Below, one piece after another: positions 54,879-64,000 of a DNA stretch of 64,000 bases. Position numbers and translations under genes: made by a program. Below the pieces are notes generated by a model, which saw nothing but the letters and a program-made list of their open reading frames with translations, was not told where the DNA came from and did no database searches. The first letter of the stretch is position 1. The number at the start of each line of letters is the position of its first letter. The DNA is from Lepus europaeus. Taxonomy: Eukaryota; Chordata; Mammalia; Lagomorpha; Leporidae. The stretch lies in NCBI RefSeq assembly GCF_033115175.1, contig NC_084837.1, positions 22,878,266-22,942,265 on the forward strand. Reading direction: 5' to 3'.

Positions 54879-56119
54879 ATTTTCCACCCCTAATATTTTT
54901 ACCTTTTGATGGGCTTATCTGGATATAACCCCACTGTAAGTGGAGGAGCATCCATGTGCTTAGGATTGCAAAGAGAAAAAAAAAAATCAGAAGAGCCTGG
55001 GCCCCTGCAGCCATTGTGAGCTGCTGCACCCGACCTCCAGGAGCCCTTCGTGTGCCATCTTATTTAGAATTTTCACTGCTTCAGCCACGTACTATTGTAT
55101 GTTCTGTCTTTTCAGCAGAAGATCATCCCAAATCTTGCATTACCTGGCCTTGGCAGCCCTGACAGCCAGCTCGGCCTGGGCAGAACTGGGATGTCACCTC
55201 AGGCTGCTCCGGCTCTCAGGCCCAAGATTTCTCATCACAACACAGTGGAATCAAGACTTCGTCCCTTCTCACATCCTCTGTATGTGCTATAGTAAGAGGA
55301 AAAGAGGCCCTGGGCCTTCCTGCAGGGAATGTCTCATCCCCTCACACACACCCATTCCCCCACCCCACTGCTGGTTACTCTGGGATACCTAACAGTGGCC
55401 CTGGCTCACTCTACAGAGGTGGTCTGCAACAGGTGTTTCCAAAATGTCTGCAAATGAATTTCCTCCTCGCCAGGTCTCTCGATGCGGGGCTCTCAGAGGT
55501 GGGTTTTGAGGGTCGGATGGCACCCCCAGAACTTAGCTTTTTCTGGCGTTGTTTCTGACTGGCATAAAAGTCGCCTGGTTTTTGTCAGGTTCAACGCTCC
55601 GTGCTTGAACTTTGGCTTTATTCCACATATAAAATCTCAAGACCCCTGGTTTTGAAACTACATTCTCTCCAGTGCCATTTCCCAGCCCCTCACTGTTTCT
55701 CTTTGACAAGGAAAACAGTCCAGCGGGAATAGTAAAATAGTAGCAACAGGTTCACAGCTGAAATGTTAGCTGTATTTACAAAATCACCTTCACACAGGTT
55801 CTTCATCACACGCTTCTCACTTTCCCCAGTTTATGACTACAGTAAAACGTGCTCCTGCCCTCTGCAACATGTCTCTTTTTGTCCGCATTTAATTTCTCCT
55901 CCCACTTACCTGGAAGACAAGAGGCCAGACCATTAAGCAGAGAACACGCCATGCTTACCCACCTAGGAACAAAGGACACGCTGGTGCCTACATCCAAATT
56001 CTTGGCCTCAAGGGGTGCCTGCCGTCAAACACTGTGCCGTGAGCTGCTCCACATGCTCTGCCAGCACCTGTTGCAATGGAGAAGCCACAGTGAGGCTTCC
56101 CAGATAGGGGAATGTGTCT
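54879..56119. other. No feature recognised
   Basis: Single-copy appearance. Frames of about 60-97 codons show no family features. Confidence 0.5.
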
Positions 56120-56520
56120 TAGGACAGAGAGTTGGCCTAGTGGTTAAAACGCTTCTCAGCCATGTCCGAGTGGCTGGGTTCAAGGCCCAGCTCTGCTTCC
56201 AATTCCAGTTCCTGCTCAAGTGCACTCTAGGAGACAGCAGGTGGTGGCCCAAGTACTTGGATTCCTGTCACCTACAAGGGGGACTTGGATTGAGTTTCTG
56301 TGTTCCTAGCTTGAGGCTGTTGCAGGCATTTGGGGAGTTAACCAGTGGATGGGAGATTTCTCTTTTCTCTCTCTCTCTTTCTTTCTCTCTCCTTCTCCCC
56401 ATTCCCCCTTTTACCTCCCCCTACCTCCCCTTCCCCTCCCCCTCTCCCTGTCTGCCTTTCTGTTTTCCTCCCTCTCTCTCCCTCCCAATTCTTTCGTCTC
56501 CCTGCCTCCCAAACCTCAGT
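56120..56520 (+). mobile_element. Older C-SINE, sense, long pyrimidine tract
   Basis: AGAGTTGGCCTAGTGGTTAAAACGC head, GTTCAAGGCCC box B-like, then a CT/CCCC tract from about 56362 to 56515 that has expanded relative to a normal copy. A 225-codon plus frame crossing it is an artefact. Confidence 0.87.
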
Positions 56521-56689
56521 GAATGACATCGAGGTATACCTCAAGTTCAAGTTTAATATTGTAAAGGAAAGATACAAGTAGAAGTTTTGCCCTGTTTACT
56601 GGCCAATAAAATGTACTTACACAGAACAAGTTGAAAGACTCAGTGGGAAAGAATCCAAACTTCGAATGTGAACACTCAGCTCTTTGTTC

Positions 56690-56790
56690 CTGCTGGATGA
56701 CTGCTAACACGCAGCCTTGGGCAAATGTTGAACCTCTCAGAATGGCCTGTTTTCTCGAATATGAAATGAGGATGATGAGGATGTATTCCT
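56690..56790 (+). mobile_element. MIR-like fragment, sense
   Basis: CAGCCTTGGGCAAATGTTGAACCTCTCAG...TTTTCTCGAATATGAAATGAGG follows the MIR 3' half. Confidence 0.65.
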
Positions 56791-56794
56791 AGTG

Positions 56795-57005
56795 CACTTT
56801 ATGGCTACAAGGTCTTTTCATATACTTTGATACAACGACCCATGAGGTGGGTTAGACAGATACCATTATTCCCATTTTAGAAATGAGGAATCCGGGCTTA
56901 GAAAGTTTAAATGACTTATCTGCTGAAGTTTATACCACTGCTAAGTTGTAGGGTGATGTTCAAGGGCGGGTCTTCTGGGTGTAAAGTTAATGGCTCTCCT
57001 GCTAA
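56795..57005 (-). mobile_element. MIR, antisense
   Basis: CTACAAGGTCTTTTCATATACTTTG, CCATGAGGTGGGTTAGACAG, TTATTCCCATTTTAGAAATGAGG and AATGACTTATCTGC: antisense MIR core. Confidence 0.75.
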
Positions 57006-57074
57006 GCCCTGCTGAGCAGCGAGAGCCCTGTGAATCTATGATCAAGATGCCAGCAAAGTAAGATTGATTTGTGC

Positions 57075-57220
57075 ATATATGAGAATACTTTCAGAGTTCA
57101 TGGAAATTGAAATTTAGAATGACTGTTTTGGTGCAAAAAAAACCTCTTAAATCCATATTCAATGAACATTGCCTAATATTAATGTCCCCTGAAATTTTTT
57201 AAGTACTCTTATGTACAGAC
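57075..57220. mobile_element. MITE-like element
   Basis: ATACTTTCAGAGTTCATGGAAATTG, TTGGTGCAAAAAAAACCTC, and a degraded second arm near CCTGAAATTTTTTAAGTACTC. Confidence 0.6.
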
Positions 57221-58104
57221 TAAGTCCTCAGTTTCCATTTGCTTATTCTTACCTGTTTGGTGATTAAAACAAAGGTCATACAAGAGAAATGGGCACAAGC
57301 TGACCTTCAGAAATAGGAGAAGGAGCTATGTAACTCCAGAGAAAGAAGAAAAAGAGAGAGAGCAAGTTGAGGACACAGTCGAAGAAACTGTTTGAATGCT
57401 GTACAAATAAGAATTTTTGTGAACCAAAGAATTATCTTGATTTCAGTAAATCATTATCCCCTATGAAAGATACCCTAAGTACTTTGATTAAAGGATCATT
57501 TTATTATTTAATTTTTTTCATCTGCCACCCCACGCCAAGTGTTTTTATCATCTCAAAAGAAAATCCCACGTTGAAGCAAACCTCACATAATCGGTCACAA
57601 TCACAAATGTGTCGTCTCTCTCAGTCATCGTCCTCTTGGGAGATTAGAAGGCACTCATGGGAGCTGGGTGAGCATGCAGGATTGCTCCCCTAGTCTCACT
57701 GGTGGCCCGTTCTGAAAAGAGAAAGAACTGGCATTGAGATTCTGAGACTTGAGTAATGAGGGCTTGCAGGTCTCAGAGAGGTGGGAGGGGAGTCTCATGT
57801 TATTTCCTCCATGAATTTGCTTACTCTCTCTCTAAGTGTACATTTTCTAAAGTGAATTTCAGGCCGCTGAGAATGAAACCTACACATAATTAAGCCACTA
57901 AAATGGAAATAGAAAAAGCTGTGGTTTTTTTCCTCCTTATTCATTTTTAAGGGAAGGCTAAGTGGCATCCCACTTCCAAAGCAAATAGTAGTAGGAACAT
58001 CCAAGCACAAGTGTTGAAGCCCCAAAAGTGCATTACTAGTTTTACAACAAAGTCTGGTAGAATTGAACGAGATTAGCAATTTAGAAAGCAGATGATAAGA
58101 AGCC
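57221..58104. other. No feature recognised
   Basis: Unassigned AT-rich sequence; short frames only. Confidence 0.5.
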
Positions 58105-58436
58105 AGAGTTGTGGCAAAAGCCCAGCTACTCCACTTCCGATCCAGCATTCCTGCTAATGTGCCTGAGAAGGCAGGGAATGATGGCCCAAATACTGGGGCT
58201 ACTGCCACCCATGTGGGGGACCTGGATGGAGTTCCTGTCTCCTACCTTTGGCCTGGCCCAAACCTGGCCATTGTGGCCATCTGGGGAGCAAACCAGCAGA
58301 TGAAAGATTCTCTCGAACTCTCCCTCTCTCCCTCCCTGTCCCCCTTCCCCTACCCCTCCCCTTCCCCTTCTCCCTCTCCCTGTTCTCCCTCTCATGCTCT
58401 GCCTTTCAAATAAGTAGAAAAATAAATCTTTAAACA
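58105..58436 (+). mobile_element. C-SINE, head-deleted, sense, CCCT-rich tract
   Basis: Starts in the head with AGAGTTGTGGCAAAAGCCCAGC; then CCACTTCCGATCCAGC, an expanded CCCTCC/CCCCTTCC tract (58320-58395) and CAAATAAGTAGAAAAATAAATC. Confidence 0.9.
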
Positions 58437-59059
58437 AGGAGGCAAATGAAGATTGTGTTTCTCTGATACCATCATTGTAGTCATCAGCTTTAGGAAAATG
58501 TGTTAAGTACCTAATTACAGAAGTCAAAATACTTAAACTACTTAAATATATATACTATAATATTATATATATATTACATATATATAATAAACTTGGTCCC
58601 TTTCATTGTGGAACTTAAAATGTCACACTGCAAGCAGAATAATAACATTAAACCAACCCTTGATTGGACATCAAGAGATATCTCTTAGGTGGTCATAAGG
58701 GAGGGCATTGTAGGTGAACTTTGTTTTCAGGATCTTTGTAAATAAGGCAGACAGAATAGCTAAGTAATTGTAGAATAGAGTGTTCATCAAATGGCAGTAC
58801 TTCAGAGAAGACTCACAGGTGGCACTGGCTGAACCGGCGAGCATTGGGTCTCGCACTGGCTAACGGCCAAGGGCATAACCATTTTCAGTTTGCCGGCAGA
58901 GAGAGAAGACAGGAAGTAACCATGGAAAGTCTGCCCTTCAAGAAACATCAGAAGCCTTAACACAACTCTTCTGATCTGGTATACAGAGCTCAGTGTGAAA
59001 GGCAGACTAGAATAGTCAGAGCAGTTTGATCAAGAAAGGCCACGAAGGGGATCGGAAAA
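58437..59059. other. No gene; AT-rich low complexity
   Basis: (AT)n-type sequence at about 58545-58592. The rest is unassigned. Confidence 0.5.
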
Positions 59060-59609
59060 TGCCACCCCAAAATACGCCACTTTGGCTTCTGGATCATTTA
59101 GAGCTGAAGGCAAGGGAGAACCAGCAGAGGCAAAATAAGCCAACAAGGAAGCTGTCTGCCCTCCCCCTATTTGCCTATAAAGGAAGCTATAAATTTCCCT
59201 TTGTGAAGCCTCCCCACTTCTCCCCCTCCTACCAGGAAGGGCAGCGTGACTCTAAGTCACCCAAGGTAACTCTAGAGACAGCACCGAGAAGTCTCATCAC
59301 AGACCTCACTGAACACCACTGGTCTTCTGTTAGCTTCCTGTATATTTCCTCTCCCATATTTTGATGTTTCCAAAAGCCTCAACCCCCTTTTTGCTTTAGT
59401 CACTTCACAACGTTATTGTTCTTTGTTAAAATAGTATATAAGCCAGGTCTAACCTTCCCTATGAGTTACTTATTAGTCACTTTCACCCATGCTGCACACA
59501 TGAATAAATGCTGTTCTCTTTTCTCCTGTTAGTCCTTTGTCAATTCAATTTGCAGGGCCCCAGCCACTAAACCTAGTAGAGTAGAGGAGAAAGCTTTTTC
59601 CTTCCCACA
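59060..59609 (+). mobile_element. ERV1-like LTR, sense
   Basis: Starts near TGCCACCCCAAAATACG and ends TTTTTCCTTCCCACA. TATATAAG (59435-59442) precedes AATAAA (59503-59508), then CTCCTGTTAGTCCTTTGTCAATTC and CAGCCACTAAACCTAGTAGAG as in MER4-group U5 regions. About 550 bp. No internal region or clean target duplication was seen. The 112-codon frame over its 5' part is not a gene. Confidence 0.75.
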
Positions 59610-60824
59610 ACCAAAAAATATCACATAATTTAGTGATAGCCAAATAATTGGGTTCACATTTTTATTCTGTATCTCTATAATAGCCAGTTTTAACTGAGAA
59701 AATAAGTGGTATAAGTCATTCTAATCACCAGAATGCTGTAAATGATAGGAGTAATAAGTATTCATAATAGAAAGAGTAAATAGGACTTTTTTTTGTGATC
59801 AGAGTTGGTGATTTAATGTGAAGATATATTTTACATATTTTATTCTGTTATATAGAACTTATTTTCATCAGATCTTCATTACCAGACTTAGAAAACAAAT
59901 ATGTCCTTCTTGATTTTATTAATTCAAGACATGAAACGTTTCTCTGAGGAGAAATGAACTCACATGTTTCTCTACAGAAGAAGAAATGAGAAAAGGAAGT
60001 AACTCATAAGAATCTAATGGAACACTAAATTTCTGATTCTTACATTAAAGATTCAGTCTCTAGGAATTGTTAGCCAAGTCTGATAGAAATTCTCCTAAAT
60101 TCCTCCCTCTGACATAGCCTCCTATTTTCCAGCTCTTGTATATACTGACGTCATCACTTCCTACCTCCCATAGAGAGCTCCAGTCCAACAACCTACTCTC
60201 TTGACCTAATTCATCCACTTTTTCCTTCAGATTCATCTTTGACCAGAGGGTTCTTCAAGTCAATTATGCTCTAGACAGAAAGCTTGGACCCCTTTTTCTT
60301 CACCCATAGATCAAGCCAGTTATCCACCGTGCGTATTCCCACGTGTGGCAGCCCAGTAGATTAGAGCAGGATAAATGAGTGATCTCCCATAGCAGCCATT
60401 TAAATGCCACTCAGAAATGTCTTTTTCCTGTGTCTCTCTGGCCAGCTCACTCTCCCAGTCACACTGTGGCTGTTTACGTAGCCGCCCACGCCTGCTCATT
60501 CCTACCCACTGCCCACGTACTCTCTGAAAAACGACATTCCTACTACTTGGAGAAATAAAAGTCATCTCTTGGTTTTCAAGGCCTCCCTACACACTCTCCC
60601 AGATTTTATTTTTCCTCCTGAATTATTACCTTCTGCATTCTATGGGACTTGGCTCCAACAATTGATCATCATCACCTTATCCCTCACATTTCTTCAACTT
60701 ATTTCTCAGTTAATTCTTTCTCCTATACCCATGTTCATGTCCAGGATCTTCTACCAAACAAATTATGATAACCTGAAGCAAAACATTCAAATGTACTTCT
60801 TTTGTTCTTGGGAAACTGGAATGA
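59610..60824. other. No feature recognised
   Basis: AT-rich, unassigned. Confidence 0.5.
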
Positions 60825-60922
60825 AAAAATAAGTTTGTTTGGGGGCAAAAAAAAATTGAAATCACACATGATTTTTTCATAGTATACATTTCCATGAACT
60901 TTTTGAGATCCCCTGAACAACA
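60825..60922. mobile_element. MITE-like element, partial
   Basis: TGGGGGCAAAAAAAAATTGAAATC then TACATTTCCATGAACTTTTTGAGATCCCC; only one arm and part of the middle remain. Confidence 0.6.
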
Positions 60923-60963
60923 AACTCCCACAGTGAAACTATCAACATATTAGAAATTTATTT

Positions 60964-61280
60964 TCGGGCCAACGCCGTGGCTCACTTGGCTAATCCTCTG
61001 CCTCGGTGCTGGAATCCCATATGGGCACCAGATTCTGTCCTGGTTGCTCCTCTTCCATTTCAGCTCTCTGCTGTGGCCCGGGAGTGCAGAGGATGCTTGG
61101 GCCCTGCACCCACATGGGAGACCAGGAGGAAGCACCTGGCTCCTGGCTTCGGATCGGCGCAGTGTGCCGGCCATAGCGGCCATTTGAGGGGTGAACCAAC
61201 AGAAGGAAGACCTTTCTCTCTGTCTCTTGCTCTCACTGTCTGTAACTCTACCTCTCAAATAAATAAATAAATCTTTTTAA
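60964..61280 (+). mobile_element. C-SINE, sense
   Basis: TCGGGCCAACGCCGTGGCTCACTTGGC to CTCAAATAAATAAATAAATC. AGAAATTTATTTTC before and AAAATTTTATTTTCATG after may be a target duplication. It has the GGCTCACT head but an AAATAAAT tail, an intermediate combination. Confidence 0.92.
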
Positions 61281-61559
61281 AAATTTTATTTTCATGATTT
61301 AAAAAATATGAAAAATAAAGGCAAGTAGGAAAAAAATCACCCAGTAATGATTATCCAGAAAATTACACTGTTAATGCTTTTTTGTATTCACATAATAGGT
61401 TGCTATTGCTATTACCTTTAAAATAAGCATAATCATAAAACACAGGCAAACTCATAGTTTCATTTTTAAATAGAATATATGCTTTTTTATTATTACAAGA
61501 TATAAAGACTCTGGGCAAGATGAGTAAATTCACCTTTCAATGTACCCTTTTGCTCTAAC

Positions 61560-62655
61560 GAGAAGATGAGTAAAATTAAAAAGATTTACCTAGCAAATCA
61601 TATATCTGATAAGAAATCAGTATCAGAACACATAAAGAACTACAATTCAATAGAAACAAAAAAATAATGAGCAGCAATGAATGAACAGATAATTTTGCAA
61701 AAACGAAATACAGTGGCAAATAAGCATATACAAAGATGTCAAGTATCACTAATCATTAGGGAAATAATCAAAACTACAACATGGTATCCCTTCATGATCA
61801 GTAGGATTTCTACTATAAAAAAAAAAAAAACCAGGAATTAACAGATGTTGGTGAAGATGTAAGGTAATTGAAACCATTGTGTGCCATCGGTAGGAATGTA
61901 AAATAGTGTAGCCACAATGGCAAACAGTATGGATTGTCCTCAAAGCATTAAAAATAGAATTATTACATGATTCAGAAATTCAAGTTCTTGTTATATACCC
62001 ACAATAATTGAAAGAAAGGCCTCAAACAGGTAGTTGTAAACTGCGTGTAACAGCATTATTCATAATATCCAGAAAGTGACACAATCCAAGTGTCCACTGG
62101 TGATGGATGGTTGAGGGATACTGTATCTTACAGTGGGATATTATTCACCCTCTTAAAAAGGAAGGAAATAGGGGTAGGCATTTGGCACAGTGGGTAAGAC
62201 GCTGCCTGGGACATCCACATTCCGTGTCAGAGTTGAAGTCAACTGCTCTGCTCCTGATGCTGGCTCCCCCCTGAAATACTTAGATCCCTGCCACCGACAG
62301 GGGCGACCGATCTTGGGGTGCCTGGCTCCCTGCTTTGGCCTGGCCCAGCCCTGGCTATTCCAGGCATTTGGAGAGCGAACCAGCAGCTAAGTCGGATTCA
62401 TGGAGACACAAAGTAGACTGGCACTGCCAGGTCCTGAGAGGTAGCAGGAGTGGGGAGTAGTGTTGAATAGGTTCAGGGTTTCGGTTTTGCAAGATGAGAA
62501 GAGTTTTCGAGATGGAAGGTGTCGATGGTTGCATCACAGTACGAACGTACTTAATGGTACTGAATTGTGCTCTTCAAGTGGCTAAGATGATATATTTTAT
62601 GCTAGCATATGTTTTACTATAATTTAAAGAAATAAAATAAAAATTTTAAAAAGGG
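61560..62655 (+). mobile_element. Old L1MA/MB-type 3' end, sense, split by a SINE
   Basis: AGAAATCAGTATCAGAACAC, GTTGGTGAAGATGTAAGG, CGGTAGGAATGTAAAATAGTGTAGCC, CAGCATTATTCATAATATCC, GGGATATTATTCACCC, then after the SINE CATGGAGACACAAAGTAG, GGTGTCGATGGTTGCATCAC and GAATTGTGCTCTTCAAGTGG: the complete terminal L1 word order. Non-coding. Confidence 0.92.
62172..62392 (+). mobile_element. Older C-SINE, 3'-truncated, sense
   Basis: GGGTAGGCATTTGGCACAGTGGGTAAGACGC to GAGAGCGAACCAGCAG. The CT run and tail are gone. Inserted in the L1 3' UTR. Confidence 0.9.
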
Positions 62656-64000
62656 TTAGCCAGGCTTTGAAAATGGTAGGTACCTCTGACTAAACATGGC
62701 AGAGAAAAGCAACACAATAGACAAAGACTGGTCGTGTGTGTGAGGTGTGTGTTGGGGTAGCCAAAAATGATTCTGGGCAAAAAACAAAAACAAAAACCAA
62801 TGCCTGAAAAATTGTTTTCTGTCACATATATTTATTTTCAGTATTTATAGCATCTTGCAATGTAAGGAACATAATCCTCACTTGCCATACAAGAAAACAA
62901 ATGGAAAAGTCTTAAGTAGTTTATCTAAAATCACATAGTAAGAATCAGAATTCAGACCAAATGTGGGCGATTCCACCCGTTATCTATGCAAATATCTCCA
63001 GGATGGGGAAGACAACTATTATCTCATTAACTGACCCTACATTGAAAATAATAATTTTATTGCAAGGTTGAAAGGTCCTGGAAAAATAGCCTACATTACT
63101 CAATGAATATTTATTGGACAACCAGATCGTGCCAGGCTGTGAACAGAGATGGAGGAGGGAGGGATGAGAATAGGTGGCCATGGTGCGCCTGGGCTGGGAG
63201 GCTGGAGAAGATTTCTCTTTTGTGGCTTCTGAAACAGCAGAGAAGGCCCTCTGCCAGCAACTATGTGTTACCTTGACTTTGGCATCTTCCCTGACCTTGA
63301 ACTGTTCCTGTCCTCTCTCTGGATCTACCTATACCCCTTTCAATTACTTAGGACAAAATATCATAGCCTACTCCTTTATTGCTTGTAGTTAAAGTATTAA
63401 CTCATTTTCTTCCTTCACAGATTACTATTTTAGTAAGGTTCTGTAGAAATGGAAAAGCCATTAAGAAAGTCCAAAAGGAGTGAACTTATTTAAATGAGAA
63501 GAGAGGCACTGTGTGACAAATAATTTGGGGAAAGGGATGCTTTGATCCTCCGATCACTTTAGGTGCATAGCACCATAATGCTAATATCAGTGTTCCTGCT
63601 TAGACCACAGGAACTCACTCTACGCTTTGTTCAAAGGGATGAGGTACTAAAAGACAGTGAGGTTTTCCCGCTGCTGTGTGATGGAAGGGTTCAATCCAGA
63701 GCAGTTCCATTTAGCAAATATTTATTGAGTCCCACTCTGGATCAGACATTCTGAAGTGCAGGAGAACTAAGTAGAGTGCCTTCAGGAAGCTCAGAGTCTA
63801 TCTAGAAGCAGCCTAGTAAGTAAAAGGTGATTTAACAGACCGTCGTGAGAGGTCATCACACATCAGCCAAGTGGCTACGGCAGTGAGTCCCACAGCACCC
63901 AGTGCTGATGCAGGTGCGGAGCAGCAGGTCTCTGATGAGCATGTAAAGTGGCACCATCACTTTGGGGGAAAGTCTGGAAGTTTCTTTAAAAGCTAATTAT
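62656..64000. other. Mostly unassigned; MIR and L2-like scraps
   Basis: 62870-62990 resembles antisense MIR (AAATCACATAGTAAGAATCAGAATTCAGACC). 63090-63170 (ACTCAATGAATATTTATTGG...GTGCCAGGCTGTGAACAG) and 63710-63850 (CAAATATTTATTGAGTCCCAC...GGAAGCTCAGAGTCTATCTAG) resemble L2/MIR-group sequence. No gene seen. Confidence 0.5.

Noticed and set aside
55849-56526. 225-codon plus-strand frame
   Set aside because: Its second half is a SINE and its pyrimidine tract, and its first half has no family resemblance.

Overview
This window is mammalian nuclear DNA, and the repeats point to a lagomorph, most likely the European rabbit or a close leporid. The marker is a tRNA-derived SINE present about 47 times. 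Its head reads GGGGCCGGCGC.GTGGC, it has a CT-rich segment, and it ends in AAATAAATAAATCTTT or an A-run; this is the C-SINE family known from rabbits. A rabbit-type L1 3' end with a G-rich polypurine 3' UTR supports the same conclusion. I found no intact protein-coding gene, no functional RNA gene, and nothing bacterial or plasmid-like. The many open frames lie inside SINEs, an L1, LTRs and simple repeats. The only recognisable coding relic of a cellular gene is a processed RPSA (ribosomal protein uS2, laminin receptor) pseudogene at 53.56-54.60 kb.

Layout. 0-7.1 kb: three MaLR-type LTRs, a pentanucleotide array at 4.55-4.83 kb and five C-SINEs, one of them inserted in a MIR. 7.1-14.9 kb: the least repetitive part, with two candidate conserved noncoding blocks and two CTCF-like motifs in convergent orientation. 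15-28 kb: dense repeats, including an old antisense L1 at 20.97-25.84 kb carrying four SINEs, and an L1-MITE-SINE nest at 25.9-26.9 kb. 29.2-30.35 kb: a 1.1 kb purine minisatellite grown inside a SINE. 31-46 kb: more SINEs, including a double insertion at one target site and a SINE in one arm of a tandem duplication. 46.5-47.7 kb: a young 5'-truncated L1 with an apparent 3' transduction. 49-52 kb: two solo ERV LTRs, one with perfect ends and a 5-bp target duplication. 52.5-55 kb: LTR, old L1, young SINE, RPSA retrocopy. 59-62.7 kb: another ERV LTR and an old L1 3' end.

No set of genes here works together. The biology is a record of retrotransposition: L1 machinery supplied the SINEs and the RPSA retrocopy, and target-site duplications allow several insertions to be ordered in time. 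The window looks intergenic or deeply intronic. I did not find a convincing undescribed system. The items best worth checking are the SINE-born purine minisatellite, the L1 with a 21-bp candidate transduction, the SINE-split tandem duplication, the intact solo LTR and the 7.8-14.7 kb candidate regulatory interval. All family names rest on remembered consensus features, not on a database search.
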